Part shown: in pieces, positions 18,362-27,531 of the stretch
How the letters are laid out: every line of letters starts with the position of its first letter
Position numbering within the stretch: the first letter of the stretch is position 1
Assembly (NCBI RefSeq): GCF_002909485.1
Contig: NZ_PPXG01000004.1
Coordinates: 372,001 to 436,000, forward strand
Reading direction: 5' to 3'
DNA length: 64,000 bases
Origin: Stutzerimonas stutzeri
GTDB lineage: Bacteria; Pseudomonadota; Gammaproteobacteria; Pseudomonadales; Pseudomonadaceae
Notes under the pieces: model-generated
Database searches by the model: none
Told to the model about the DNA's origin: nothing
What the model saw: the letters and a program-made list of their open reading frames with translations, nothing else
Made by a program: the position numbers and the translations under genes

Positions 18362-18811
18362 TTAGTAGCTCTTGTAGGGCAGGAACTTGCCCGACAGCAC
18401 CACGTTGACGCGATCGCCCTTGGGGTCGCTCTGGCGCTGGATATCCATGGAGAAGTCGATGGCGCTCATGATGCCGTCGCCAAACTCCTCGTGGATCAGC
18501 TCCTTTATGGTGGTGCCGTAGACGTTGACCAGCTCGTACCAGCGGTAGATCAGCGGGTCGGTCGGCACCGCGGTGGGCAGCGAGCCTTTGTAGGGCGCGA
18601 TCTGCAGCCAGGCGATGGCCTCGTCGGAGAGTTCGAAGAGCTGCCCCAGGGTTTCGGCCTGGGCCTTGTCGAAGGCCATCTGGCCGAGGCAACCGGCGGT
18701 GGTCCATTCCTTGGACATGCCGATGCTTTCGGCGACATGAGCCCACTTCAGGCCCTTGCGCACCTTGGTGGCGACGATCATCTGGGTGACCTGTTCACGA
18801 CTGCTGATCAT
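18362..18811 (-). CDS. cynS: Cyanate hydratase (cyanase)
   Basis: A 149-residue enzyme that converts cyanate and bicarbonate to ammonia and CO2 (via carbamate); it acts as a decamer in the cytoplasm. The N-terminal helical part (KVRKGLKWAHVAESIGMSKEW) is followed by the catalytic domain with PLIYRWYELVNVYG (about 88-101; active-site Arg and Glu) and DGIMSAIDFSMD (about 115-126; active-site Ser). The length is close to E. coli CynS (156). No cynT (carbonic anhydrase), cynX or cynR is adjacent, so it is a stand-alone detoxification or nitrogen-supply gene. It ends convergently with ankB, 18 bases apart. Confidence 0.93.
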   Translation of the reverse strand: MISSREQVTQMIVATKVRKGLKWAHVAESIGMSKEWTTAGCLGQMAFDKAQAETLGQLFELSDEAIAWLQIAPYKGSLPTAVPTDPLIYRWYELVNVYGTTIKELIHEEFGDGIMSAIDFSMDIQRQSDPKGDRVNVVLSGKFLPYKSY

Positions 18812-18895
18812 GGCGAATCCTCATCTGGCGAATGCGAGTGAATGGCCGCACGGGCGCGGCCGGCCTCAATCGATGCAGGTTCGGTGCCAGGGGTT

Positions 18896-19657
18896 TCAGT
18901 CGTACTCGGCCGCTTCGTGCTCGCCGAGCAGGCGACGCTGGCGCGGCGTGGCGGCGGCCAGCACCTCGGGATTGAAGCTGAAGTGCAGGTAGGGCGAGAA
19001 CTTCTGCGCGACCATGCGCCGGCCGTAGTGGATCTGCAGCAGGTAGCGGCAGCGCTCGGCCGTGCGGTTGCGACTGCCGGCGTGCCAGAGGTCGCTGCGA
19101 AACAGCAGCACGTCGCCGGCCTTGCACAGCACTGGTTCAGCTGCGCGGCCGTGCCACTGGGTTTCGCCCGGGCGCGGCTTGCGCCCGGCGCGGTGGCTGC
19201 CGGGGATCACCAGGGTCGGACAGAGGTCGGCGTCGATGTCGTCCAGGTACAGGTGCGCGGTGCAGATCTGCATCGGCAGCTCGAAGGCGGGATCGGCGAG
19301 CAGGCTTTCCGGCAGCTCCATGGCCAGATAGTCCGCGTGCAGCTCGCCGCCGATAAACCCCGGTCGGCTGCGCCAGGCGGTCTGGCCGATGATGTGGCAG
19401 TCACTGCCGAGCGCCGCTTCTGCCAATTCGATCACCCCGGGCAGATCGAGAAAGCGCAGCCAGAACGGCGAGCGATTGAAGACGCACTTGTAGTGGTCGT
19501 CGACCAGGCCCTGGTAGTCCCAGTGGATGGGTTCGAGCCGGTCGATGGCTTCACGCAGTTCCGTGATCGTTGGCGGATCGATCACCGCGGGCAGCAGGAC
19601 GAAGCCCTCTTGGTGCAGGGCGGCGAGCTGTTGCTGGAGGTCGCTGGACTCAGGCAT
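18896..19657 (-). CDS. Phytanoyl-CoA dioxygenase (PhyH) family protein
   Basis: A 253-residue 2OG-Fe(II) oxygenase-like protein. The iron motif HAD is in GGELHADYLAM (about residues 105-115), and a distal His is in RSDLWHAGSRNRT (about 210-222), followed by an Arg suited to bind 2-oxoglutarate. The start EEGFVLLPAVIDPPTI-like phrase (HQEGFVLLPAVIDPPTITEL) is typical of the N-terminal part. Bacterial PhyH proteins hydroxylate varied small molecules, so the substrate is unknown. It lies between cyanase and the phh operon, on the same strand but separated by 197 bases. Confidence 0.8.
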   Translation of the reverse strand: MPESSDLQQQLAALHQEGFVLLPAVIDPPTITELREAIDRLEPIHWDYQGLVDDHYKCVFNRSPFWLRFLDLPGVIELAEAALGSDCHIIGQTAWRSRPGFIGGELHADYLAMELPESLLADPAFELPMQICTAHLYLDDIDADLCPTLVIPGSHRAGRKPRPGETQWHGRAAEPVLCKAGDVLLFRSDLWHAGSRNRTAERCRYLLQIHYGRRMVAQKFSPYLHFSFNPEVLAAATPRQRRLLGEHEAAEYD

Positions 19658-19854
19658 GGCGGTAAACGGTCGGACGACTATCGCTCAGCATAGGCGGCGT
19701 GGGCGCCTGTTGAAAGCCAGATGAAAGCTTGACGCGCTACTGTGCCGGCGCTGCTTCGGCAGCCAGCTGCGTGGTCACGAGCCGCGCGACTGTCTCCTCG
19801 CTCCGGCGTACCCGGCGGCGTCGCCAGAAGCGGCGTCACCGGCGCGCACCTCGC

Positions 19855-21051
19855 TTAGTTCGAAACCACTCGTGCGATGGCCTTGGCCAGCGCATCCAGG
19901 CGCTCGGCATCCAGTCCGGCGACGTTGGCCCGACCGCTTTCCACCAGATACACCGAATCCTCGGCACGCAACCGACGTACCTGCTCGGCGGTAAGGCCGG
20001 TGTAGGAGAACATCCCGCGCTGCTGGGCGATGTGCGCGAAGCGCTCGGCCAAGCCGTAGGGCGTCAGCGCCTCGACCAGACCGGCGCGCAGACTGGCGAT
20101 GCGCCGGCGCATGCGCTCGACCTCGTCCTGCCAGATCTGTCGCAACGGTTCGTCGGCGAGGATCGTCGCCACCACCGCGGCGCCATGAGAGGGCGGTGTC
20201 GACCAGAGATTGCGCGCCAGGGAGGCGAGCTGGCTGCGCACGTCGAGCAGGCGCTCGGCATCGCTGGTGACGGCGATCAGCGCGCCGGTACGTTCGCGGT
20301 AGAGGCCGAAGTTCTTCGAGCAGGAGCTGGTGATGAGCATTTCCGGCAGCGTTTCGGCGAACAGTCGAACTGCCCAGGCGTCCTCTTCCAAGCCATCGCC
20401 AAAGCCCTGGTAAGCGAAGTCGAACAGCGGCAGCAGCTCGCGTGCGCGCACCACCTCCAGCACCCGCAGCCAGTCGTCGTGATTCAGGTCGAAGCCAGTG
20501 GGGTTGTGGCAGCAGGCGTGCAGCAGCACCACGTCACCCGCCGGCACCTGCTGCAGCGCGTCGAGCATGCCGTCGACATCGAGGCGGTTGTCGGCGCCGA
20601 CGTAGGGGTAGTGCTGCACGTGCAGGCCGGCGGCGGCGAACAGGGTTTCGTGGATCGGCCAGGTCGGATCGCTCAGCCAGATGCTGCGGCCGGGCAGGCA
20701 CCTGGCGATGAACTCGCCGGCCAGCCGCAGCGCACCGGTGCCGCCCGGCGCCTGGGTGCAGCCGGCGCGCTGCTCGCCAAGGGCAATGGCGCGGCTGCCG
20801 AGCACCTGACGCAGCAAGAGGGCGCCGAACTGTGCGTCGCCGTGGCCGCCGATGTAGCTCTTGGTCTGCTCGCTGTCGACCAGGCGCTGCTCGGCCAGCT
20901 TCACCGCGCGTGGGATCGGCGTCAGGCCCTGGGCATCCTTGTAGACGCCGACACCCAGGTCGAGCTTGGCCGGGTTGGGGTCGGCGCGATAGAGGTCGAG
21001 CAGGCCGAGGATCGGATCGCCGGGCACGCGGGGAATTTGGCCAAAGTGCAT
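19855..21051 (-). CDS. phhC: Aromatic amino acid aminotransferase
   Basis: A 398-residue class I aminotransferase (PLP enzyme) of the TyrB/PhhC type, which removes the amino group of tyrosine formed by PhhA. Motifs are HACCHNPTGFDL (about 185-196; substrate-site Asn), LLPLFDFAYQGFG (about 215-227; PLP-binding Asp and Tyr) and SSCSKNFGLYRERTG (about 247-261; Schiff-base Lys). The N-terminal LDLGVGVYKD is also typical. ATG 21051 was chosen because it overlaps the phhB stop by one base (TAATG), giving translational coupling; an upstream frame start at 21168 lies inside phhB. Confidence 0.92.
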   Translation of the reverse strand: MHFGQIPRVPGDPILGLLDLYRADPNPAKLDLGVGVYKDAQGLTPIPRAVKLAEQRLVDSEQTKSYIGGHGDAQFGALLLRQVLGSRAIALGEQRAGCTQAPGGTGALRLAGEFIARCLPGRSIWLSDPTWPIHETLFAAAGLHVQHYPYVGADNRLDVDGMLDALQQVPAGDVVLLHACCHNPTGFDLNHDDWLRVLEVVRARELLPLFDFAYQGFGDGLEEDAWAVRLFAETLPEMLITSSCSKNFGLYRERTGALIAVTSDAERLLDVRSQLASLARNLWSTPPSHGAAVVATILADEPLRQIWQDEVERMRRRIASLRAGLVEALTPYGLAERFAHIAQQRGMFSYTGLTAEQVRRLRAEDSVYLVESGRANVAGLDAERLDALAKAIARVVSN

Positions 21052-21407
21052 TACTTGCGGCCCTCCGCGCTGGCGGCGAGCTGGTCGGTGCGTGCGGCCA
21101 TGATGAAATCGTTGCGGTGCAGGCCGCGCATCTCGTGGCTCCACCAGGTCACGGTCACTTTGCCCCACTCGGTGAGCAGGGCGGGATGGTGGCCGACCTC
21201 CTCGGCGATGGCGCCGACGGCATTGGTAAAGGCCAGCGCGTGGCGGAAGTTGCGGAACAGGAAGACACGCTCCAGCTCCATATGGTCGCCGCGGGTCTCG
21301 ATGTTCCAGTCGGGGATTTCGCGGATCAGCTCGGCCAGTTCTTCATCGGATACCTTGGGCGCATCGGCGCGGCAGGCTTCGCACTGGGCTTGGGCGAGGG
21401 CGGTCAT
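21051..21407 (-). CDS. phhB: Pterin-4a-carbinolamine dehydratase
   Basis: A 118-residue DCoH/PCD protein that recycles the tetrahydropterin used by phenylalanine hydroxylase. The active-site His cluster is visible in [24 protein letters not shown] (about 69-92; shown only as positions, His72, His73, His91). The N-terminal [15 protein letters not shown] stretch is shared by Pseudomonas PhhB proteins. It lies between phhA and phhC, the standard phhABC order. The gap to phhA (227 bases) is filled with two copies of an intergenic repeat. Confidence 0.93.
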   Translation of the reverse strand: MTALAQAQCEACRADAPKVSDEELAELIREIPDWNIETRGDHMELERVFLFRNFRHALAFTNAVGAIAEEVGHHPALLTEWGKVTVTWWSHEMRGLHRNDFIMAARTDQLAASAEGRK

Positions 21408-21471
21408 GGTGTCGGTCCTTTTGTTTGATGGTTGGAAAGCGTAGGTGAGATAGACGGGTCGTACTGGCCGC

Positions 21472-21502
21472 GTGGATAAGCCTTCGGCGTTATCCACCCT
21501 AC
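21472..21502. repeat. Hairpin-forming intergenic repeat, first copy
   Basis: GTGGATAA (21472-21479) pairs with TTATCCAC (21490-21497), with an inner GCC-TTC-GGC stem, followed by CCTAC. It is the common Pseudomonas repeat that reads GTAGGGTGGATAACGCCGAA on the other strand. It lies in the phhA-phhB gap and could form a hairpin in the phh transcript. Confidence 0.8.
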
Positions 21503-21616
21503 AAGGCAAGAGGATTCGCGGCCAGGTTCCTTCCGCAGGGGTGTTGGTCAGCGTCGGCTTCGACCAGCACGCTTGGCCTGTAGGCCGAACGGTGTCTTGC
21601 GAAACGAGTGGGCCAG

Positions 21617-21639
21617 CCTTCGGCGTTGTCCACCCTACG
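21617..21639. repeat. Intergenic repeat, second copy, overlapping phhA stop
   Basis: The stretch CCTTCGGCGTTGTCCACCCT followed by ACG repeats the core of the copy at 21481-21502 with one base change (TTATCC to TTGTCC). The phhA stop codon (TAG on the minus strand) is the first triplet of the repeat read on that strand. Confidence 0.75.
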
Positions 21640-22420
21640 CCGCCTTTGGCGGAAACTTCGGCTGGTGCAGCCCCAGGCGCATGGCCTCGCGCACCATGGC
21701 CATGATGTCCTGCTGGGCCAGATCGAACAGCTGCTTGAGATCCGGCAGGACGAAGTACAGCGGCTGCAGGATGTCGATGCGATAAGGCGTGCGCATGGCT
21801 TCCATGGCGTCGAACGGCTGCCGCTCTGGCTCGTTGGACAGGCTGTAGAGCGTCTCCTTCGGCGAAGAGAGGATGCCGCCGCCGTAGATGCGCAGCCCGG
21901 CCGGGGTATCCACCAGGCCGAACTCGACGGTCATCCAGTACAGCCGGGCGAGATAGACCCGTTCCTCCTTGCTGGCTTTCAATCCGAGCTGGCCGTAGGT
22001 GTGGGTGAATTCGGCGAACCACGGATTGGTCAGCAGCGGGCAGTGACCGAAGATCTCGTGAAAGATGTCCGGCTCCTGCAGGTAATCCAGCTCTTCCGGG
22101 GTGCGGATAAAGGTGGCGACGGGAAAGCGCTTGCTCGCCAACAGTTCGAAAAAGCGTTGAAAGGGGATCAACGCCGGCACACGCTCGACCTGCCAGCCGG
22201 TGGTGGCGGCCAGCACGCGGTTGATCTCGCCGAGCTGCGGGATGCGCTCGCGGGGCAGGGCAAGCTGGTCGAGGCCGTCGAGGTATTCCTGGCAGGCGCG
22301 CCCTTCGAGCAACTTCAGCTGCCGCTCGACCAGCGTCTGCCACACCGCGTGCTCCGCGTCGGGGTAATGAATATGCCCCTGCGCGTCCGGTTCGCGGGCT
22401 ACGTAGTGGGTCGTCTTCAT
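21635..22420 (-). CDS. phhA: Phenylalanine-4-hydroxylase
   Basis: A 261-residue pterin-dependent monooxygenase that turns phenylalanine into tyrosine. The iron-binding residues are visible: two His in [13 protein letters not shown] (about 120-132) and a Glu in [10 protein letters not shown] (about 165-175). The length matches the bacterial single-domain enzyme (about 262). ATG 22420 follows a good ribosome site (AGGAGT), whereas the frame continues upstream into the phhR side without meaning. It is the first gene of phhABC and is divergent from phhR, which is expected to activate it. Confidence 0.95.
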   Translation of the reverse strand: MKTTHYVAREPDAQGHIHYPDAEHAVWQTLVERQLKLLEGRACQEYLDGLDQLALPRERIPQLGEINRVLAATTGWQVERVPALIPFQRFFELLASKRFPVATFIRTPEELDYLQEPDIFHEIFGHCPLLTNPWFAEFTHTYGQLGLKASKEERVYLARLYWMTVEFGLVDTPAGLRIYGGGILSSPKETLYSLSNEPERQPFDAMEAMRTPYRIDILQPLYFVLPDLKQLFDLAQQDIMAMVREAMRLGLHQPKFPPKAA

Positions 22421-22670
22421 CGGTACTCCTGGCCGCTTGGGCATTTTGTTGTTGCCCTCATTCGAACGCGAAGACGCGCCGCCGGGGAGTACGAATGTGG
22501 CGGAATGTCGCACTGTGTGCTGTGTTGCCTGTAAGGAAAGTGTGACGTTTTCGTCGATGGCCGGATCGACGGCATTGCCAAGTGCATTAACTGGCAAATA
22601 ATCTTGACGGAAATTTGCGGCGTTCCAGTGAAGCGTCGCCAGCCCCACAACAAAACAACAGGGCTTCGTC

Positions 22671-24230
22671 ATGCGTATCAAGATTCTCTGCCAGAACCGC
22701 GTCGGCATCCTGCGCGACATGCTCAACCTGCTGGTCGACTACGGCATCAACGTCGCCCGCGGCGAGGTGGGGGGCGAGCAGGGCAATGCCATTTACCTGC
22801 ACTGTCCCAACCTGATGAACCTGCAGCTGCAGGCCCTGCGGCCAAAGATCGAGGCACTGCCGGGCGTGTTCGAGCTGCGCAAGGTCAGCCTGATGCCCAG
22901 CGAGCGGCATTCGCTGGAACTCAATGCACTGCTCGGTGCGCTGGAATTCCCGGTCCTGTCCATCGACATGAGCGGCGCTATCGTCGCCGCCAATCGTGCC
23001 GCCGCGCAACTGCTCGGCGTGCGCGTCGACGAGGTGCCGGGCATGAGCCTGTCGCGCTACGCCGAGGACTTCGACCTGCCCGAACTGGTGCGCGCCAACA
23101 AGGCGCGGATCAACGGCCTGCGGGTGAAGATCAAGGGCGACGTGTTTCTCGCCGACATCGCCCCGCTGCAATCCGAACACGACGACAGCGAGGCATTGGC
23201 CGGCGCGGTACTGACCCTGCATCGCGCCGACCGGGTCGGCGAGCGGATCTACCAGGTGCGCAAACAGGAGCTGCGCGGCTTCGACAGCATCTTCCAGAGC
23301 TCGAAAGTGATGGCCGCGGTGGTGCGCGAAGCGCGGCGCATGGCGCCGCTGGATGCGCCGCTGCTGATCGAAGGCGAGACCGGCACCGGCAAGGAGCTGC
23401 TGGCGCGCGCCTGTCACCTGTCCAGTCCGCGCGGGCAATCGCCGTTCATGGCGCTCAACTGCGCAGGCCTGCCGGAGTCGATGGCCGAGACCGAGCTGTT
23501 CGGCTACGGCCCTGGCGCGTTCGAGGGTGCGCGCCCGGAAGGCAAGCTCGGTTTGCTGGAACTGACCGCAGGCGGCACGCTGTTTCTCGATGGCGTCGGC
23601 GAGATGAGTCCACGATTGCAGGCCAAGCTGCTGCGCTTTCTGCAGGATGGCGGTTTCCGTCGGGTCGGCAGCGACGAGGAGGTTTATCTCGATGTGCGGG
23701 TGATCTGCGCGACGCAGCTTGATCTTTCAGAGCTCTGCGCCAGCGGGCAGTTTCGTCAGGATCTTTATCACCGGCTGAACGTGCTGTCGCTGCATATCCC
23801 GCCGCTGCGCGATTGCCTCGACGGCCTGCAGCCGCTGGCGCTGCACTTCATCGATCAGGCCAGCCGGCAGATCGGTTGTCCGCTACCGACGCTCTCGCCG
23901 CAGGCCTTGGAGCGGCTGGCCGGTTATCACTGGCCGGGCAACGTGCGGCAGCTGGAGAACACCCTGTTCCAGGCGGTTTCGCTCTGCGAAGGCGGCACCA
24001 TCAAGCCCGAGCACATCCGCCTGCCGGGCTACGGCGCGGCGCAGCCATTGGGCGATTTTTCGCTGGAGGGCGATCTGGCGAGCATCGTCGGGCGCTTCGA
24101 GAAGGCCGTGCTGGAAGGGCTGTACAAGCAGTTCCCGAGCAGCCGCCAGCTTGGCAAGCGGCTCGGGGTGTCGCATACCACCATCGCCAACAAGCTGCGC
24201 GAGCATGGAGTGGGCAAGGCGGAGGGGTGA
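22671..24230 (+). CDS. phhR: TyrR/PhhR-family aromatic amino acid regulator
   Basis: A 519-residue regulator that activates phhABC in response to aromatic amino acids. The N-terminal ACT domain (about 1-75; RIKILCQNRVGILRDML) is followed by a PAS domain (about 78-190), an AAA+ domain with Walker A EGETGTGKEL (about 235-244) and Walker B GGTLFLDGVGEM (about 302-313), and a C-terminal Fis-like HTH (about 485-512; SRQLGKRLGVSHTTIANKL). The loop that contacts sigma-54 reads GAFEGA instead of GAFTGA, so it probably works with sigma-70 RNA polymerase as E. coli TyrR does. It is divergent from phhA (250 bases). Confidence 0.93.
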   Translation: MRIKILCQNRVGILRDMLNLLVDYGINVARGEVGGEQGNAIYLHCPNLMNLQLQALRPKIEALPGVFELRKVSLMPSERHSLELNALLGALEFPVLSIDMSGAIVAANRAAAQLLGVRVDEVPGMSLSRYAEDFDLPELVRANKARINGLRVKIKGDVFLADIAPLQSEHDDSEALAGAVLTLHRADRVGERIYQVRKQELRGFDSIFQSSKVMAAVVREARRMAPLDAPLLIEGETGTGKELLARACHLSSPRGQSPFMALNCAGLPESMAETELFGYGPGAFEGARPEGKLGLLELTAGGTLFLDGVGEMSPRLQAKLLRFLQDGGFRRVGSDEEVYLDVRVICATQLDLSELCASGQFRQDLYHRLNVLSLHIPPLRDCLDGLQPLALHFIDQASRQIGCPLPTLSPQALERLAGYHWPGNVRQLENTLFQAVSLCEGGTIKPEHIRLPGYGAAQPLGDFSLEGDLASIVGRFEKAVLEGLYKQFPSSRQLGKRLGVSHTTIANKLREHGVGKAEG

Positions 24231-24249
24231 GGCCTGTGGGCATCGGTAT

Positions 24250-24720
24250 TCATAAAGCTTCGCGCCGAGGTCGGCCCTCCCACGAGCGCCTGCATGGCGA
24301 CACAAAGGTAGTGGGAGGCGCGCCCTCGCGGCGATTGCAGGCCGCAGGCTTGCCTCCGCTTGCCAGCTATATCTGATGCTGACGGCGCTCATGCGGGAGC
24401 GTGGGAACCATCAGATCGTCGTCGCTGCACTGAAAAAGCTTCGCGCCGAGGTCGGCCCTCCCACGAGCGCCTGCATGGCGACACAAAGGTAGTGGGAGGC
24501 GCGCCCTCGCGGCGATTGCAGGCCGCAGGCTTGCCTCCGCTGGCCAGCTATATCTGATGCTGACGGCGCTCATGCGGGAGCGTGGGAACCATTAGATCGT
24601 CGCCGCTGCACTGAAAAGCTTCGCACCGAGGTCGGCCCTCCTACGAGCGCCTGCATGGCGACGCACAGAGTAGTAGGAGGCGCGCCCTCGCGGCGAACGC
24701 ACACCGTGGGCCGCCCCGGT
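24250..24720. repeat. 181-bp tandem REP array, about 2.6 copies
   Basis: AAGCTTCGCGCCGAGGTCGG begins at 24255, 24436 and (with one change) 24616, so the unit is about 180-181 bases. The first two units are nearly identical over the full length; the third stops before 24720. Each unit includes AAGCTTCG...CCTCCCACGAG and GTGGGAGGCGCGCCCTCGCG, which are the reverse complements of the two halves of the 11-kb array. Protein frames across it are artefacts. No gene is present between 24231 and 24726. Confidence 0.9.
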
Positions 24721-24726
24721 TGTACC

Positions 24727-26103
24727 TCAGCATTCGACGATATTGACCGCCAGCCCGCCACGGGCCGTTTCCTTGTACTTGCTCTTCATGTCGGCACCGG
24801 TCTGGCGCATGGTGCGAATCACCTTGTCCAGCGAGATAAAGTGGCGCCCGTCACCACGCAGCGCCATGCGCGCGGCGTTGATTGCCTTCACCGCGCCCAT
24901 GGCATTGCGTTCGATACAGGGCACCTGCACCAGCCCACCGACCGGGTCGCAGGTCAGTCCGAGGTTGTGCTCCATGCCGATCTCCGCCGCATTTTCGACT
25001 TGCTGCGGCGTGCCGCCGAGCACCTCGCATAGCGCGCCGGCGGCCATGGAACAGGCCACGCCCACTTCGCCTTGGCAGCCGACCTCGGCCCCAGAGATCG
25101 AGGCGTTCTCCTTGTAGAGAATGCCGATGGCTGCGGCAGTGAGCAGAAAGCGCACCACGCCATCCTCATTGGCGCCGCGAATGAAGCGCATGTAGTAATG
25201 CAGCAACGCCGGGATGATGCCGGCGGCGCCGTTGGTGGGAGCGGTGACCACGCGCCCGCCGCTGGCATTCTCCTCGTTGACCGCCAGGGCGTAGAGGTCG
25301 ACCCAGTCGAGTACCGTCAGCGCGTCGCGCAGATTGGCTTCGGGATGTTCGCTGAGCTGGCGGTACAGTCCGGCCGCACGGCGCTGGACCTTGAGGCCGC
25401 CAGGCATTACGCCTTCGGTGCGGCAGCCCGCTTTGACGCAGTCCTGCATCACCTGCCAGATCCGCAACAGGCCGGCACGGGTTTCGGCTTCCGGGCGCCA
25501 GGCCGCTTCATTGGCCAGCATCAGCTGGCTGATGTTGAGGTCGTGGGTCGTGCAGAGGGCAAGTAGCTCTGCGGCGCTATGAAAAGGGAAGGGCAGCGTG
25601 GTGGCATCCTCGACGATGCGGTCATCGCCAGCGGCTTGCTCGTCGATCACGAAGCCACCGCCCACCGAATAGTATTCACGGCTGCGTACCTGCAGGCCGG
25701 CGCCGTCGAAGGCGCGGAAGATCATGCCGTTGGGGTGAAAGGCCAGTGGCTTGCGGATGAATTGCAGGTCGTTGCTGACATCGAAGCGAACGAACTTTTC
25801 CCCCAGCAGGCGCAGCTCACGGGATTCGCGCATTGCCGCCATGCGCTGGGGGATGCTCAGCGTATCGACGCTTTCCGGTAGCTCGCCTTCGAGGCCGAGC
25901 AGCACCGCCTTGTCGCTACCGTGTCCTTTGCCGGTGGCGCCCAGTGAACCGTACAGTTCTACCTTGAGGTGGTCGGTGGCGGCGAGCAAATCGTCGTCCC
26001 GCAAGCCGTTGGCAAAGCGCAATGCTGCCCGCATCGGCCCCACGGTGTGCGAGCTGGATGGGCCGATGCCGATCTTGAACAGGTCGAAGACGCTGAGTGA
26101 CAT
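24727..26103 (-). CDS. sdaA: L-serine ammonia-lyase (iron-sulfur L-serine deaminase)
   Basis: A 458-residue enzyme that deaminates L-serine to pyruvate and ammonia using a [4Fe-4S] cluster. The start [20 protein letters not shown] is the family hallmark (beta domain). The alpha domain has [14 protein letters not shown] (about 288-301), [21 protein letters not shown] (about 340-360; cluster cysteines) and [19 protein letters not shown] (about 385-403; further cysteine). The length is that of the single-chain SdaA/SdaB type. sdaA versus sdaB cannot be decided from sequence alone. It is transcribed toward the REP array. Confidence 0.92.
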   Translation of the reverse strand: MSLSVFDLFKIGIGPSSSHTVGPMRAALRFANGLRDDDLLAATDHLKVELYGSLGATGKGHGSDKAVLLGLEGELPESVDTLSIPQRMAAMRESRELRLLGEKFVRFDVSNDLQFIRKPLAFHPNGMIFRAFDGAGLQVRSREYYSVGGGFVIDEQAAGDDRIVEDATTLPFPFHSAAELLALCTTHDLNISQLMLANEAAWRPEAETRAGLLRIWQVMQDCVKAGCRTEGVMPGGLKVQRRAAGLYRQLSEHPEANLRDALTVLDWVDLYALAVNEENASGGRVVTAPTNGAAGIIPALLHYYMRFIRGANEDGVVRFLLTAAAIGILYKENASISGAEVGCQGEVGVACSMAAGALCEVLGGTPQQVENAAEIGMEHNLGLTCDPVGGLVQVPCIERNAMGAVKAINAARMALRGDGRHFISLDKVIRTMRQTGADMKSKYKETARGGLAVNIVEC

Positions 26104-26227
26104 GAGGTGCTCCGAGGCGAGGCTGGTGTAAGCCTAGACCTTCAGTCGGTGATCGATGTAGATGATATTCGGCGGCGCGTCGCGATCTGATTGTCGCCAG
26201 GAAGACGATAGCCGATTCGCGTTTTGC

Positions 26228-27175
26228 CTAATTCGGCGCTGCGCCCACGCCACCCCAGGGGTTGGCTTCCAGGCTGTTGTGCACTGCGGTCGCGGCCTGG
26301 GCGGCTTGCCCGATGGCGACGCTGATCTGCTTGAGCCCCATGGTCACGTCGCCGATCGCGTACAGCCCGTGCAGTGAGGTTTCGCGATGCTCGTTCACAT
26401 TCACGCCGCCGCACTCGTCGCAATCGAGGCCGAGCTGCACGGCGAGTTCGGATCGAAAGCGTGCGCCCAGGCTGGGATAGACGATGTCGAAGTGGTGCCG
26501 CTCGCCGCCGCAGGTCAGTAGCTCGATGCCGGTCTCGCAAGGGTGCAGGGATTCAACGCGGTCGCCGATCAGCTCAATGGCGTAATGCTCGGCCAATGCA
26601 ATGGCCTGATCGCAGGCGTCCTGTTCACCATGCACTATTACGGTAACCCTGTCGGTAAAGGTGCGCATGAACACCGCATGGCCGATGGCTGTCTCTGCGT
26701 CGCCATAGATCGCGACGTTGTCGCCGTCGACTTCATAGCCGTCGCAGATCGCACAGAGCCTGACCTTGCCCTCGGCAATGGCCTTGTCTATGTCAGGCAT
26801 ATCCGGCAGCGTGTCCTCTATACCTGTGGCGAGAATGATCCGCCGCGCTACGCAGATGTGTTCGCCGTAGCGCACGGCGAAGCCCTCGGCATTGGGTTCG
26901 ATGTGCTCTACGCGGCCGTGTTCGATTCGAGCGCCATAACCGCTGGCCTGCTCGCGCAACCTGATCAGCAGGTCATTGCCATTGATGCCGGGCGGGAAGC
27001 CGGGGTAATTGCGCGAACGCGGTATCCACGATGCCCGGCTCGAGCCGGCGTCCACCACCAGGCAGCTGCGTCGGAAGCGCGCCAGGTACAGTGCTGCGGT
27101 AAGGCCGGCTGGCCCTCCACCGACGATCAGGCAATCGGTCACTGTGGGGTGCGGGGTCGCTTGGTCGGTGGTCAT
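26228..27175 (-). CDS. Thioredoxin reductase-like FAD/NAD(P)H oxidoreductase
   Basis: A 315-residue flavoprotein of the pyridine nucleotide-disulfide class. The FAD-binding GGGPAG is in [19 protein letters not shown] (about 16-34), the redox pair CAIC is in [14 protein letters not shown] (about 142-150), and a second FAD phrase is [20 protein letters not shown] (about 273-292). The NAD(P)-site [11 protein letters not shown] (about 160) lacks the usual GGGxS. It resembles TrxB but diverges enough that the partner may not be thioredoxin. ATG 27175 was chosen because the protein fold begins there; upstream the frame shows no family features. A single gene, divergent from the TRAP binding protein. 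Confidence 0.82.
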   Translation of the reverse strand: MTTDQATPHPTVTDCLIVGGGPAGLTAALYLARFRRSCLVVDAGSSRASWIPRSRNYPGFPPGINGNDLLIRLREQASGYGARIEHGRVEHIEPNAEGFAVRYGEHICVARRIILATGIEDTLPDMPDIDKAIAEGKVRLCAICDGYEVDGDNVAIYGDAETAIGHAVFMRTFTDRVTVIVHGEQDACDQAIALAEHYAIELIGDRVESLHPCETGIELLTCGGERHHFDIVYPSLGARFRSELAVQLGLDCDECGGVNVNEHRETSLHGLYAIGDVTMGLKQISVAIGQAAQAATAVHNSLEANPWGGVGAAPN

Positions 27176-27255
27176 CAATAGGTTCCCGGGCGGTGGTAGC
27201 CAATAGAAGGTGCTGGCAGCAAGAAAGTTCGGCGCGGCTGCTGGATGCAATGTTC

Positions 27256-27501
27256 CGTTTTGAGAGCTGGTTGGTCCTTCAGCCCTTGCGCTAGAGCTAT
27301 TGATGGCCAACACTGCGCGGCTCGGTGACTAGGCGGATCAAATCCGTACTGATCGGTCACTGCCATTCCAATAAAGACCAGCCCGCGACTTCGTTCGACG
27401 TGCACTGGTCGCCTCGCTACAAACTGCAGCCATGCCACACCACGTGCCGGCTGAACCAAATCGAATTGCAAATACCACTCCAGCGGTGCTCACGAGGCGC
27501 C
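27256..27501. repeat. Duplicated leader, copy 1 (upstream of first TRAP binding protein)
   Basis: CGTTTTGAGAGCTGGTTGG (27256-27274) and CGGTGCTCACGAGGCGCC (27484-27501) recur exactly at 28628-28646 and 28850-28867. Between these anchors the sequences are only partly similar, including ATTCCAATAAAGACCAGCCC versus ATTCCTATAAAAGCCAGCCA. The spacing (1372 and 1366 bases) equals the length of the gene plus leader, showing a tandem duplication. Confidence 0.85.
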
Positions 27502-27531
27502 GTGGCGAGCTTATTTCCCGTGGGGGTAGAA

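Noticed and set aside
19729-21444. 571-residue plus-strand frame across the phhC-phhB region
   Set aside because: It covers phhC and phhB in antisense; composition is that of a high-GC shadow frame and no motifs are seen.
22590-22625. Sigma-54 promoter before phhR (TGGCAAATAATCTTGA)
   Set aside because: The -12 element lacks the required GC, and the spacing does not fit.
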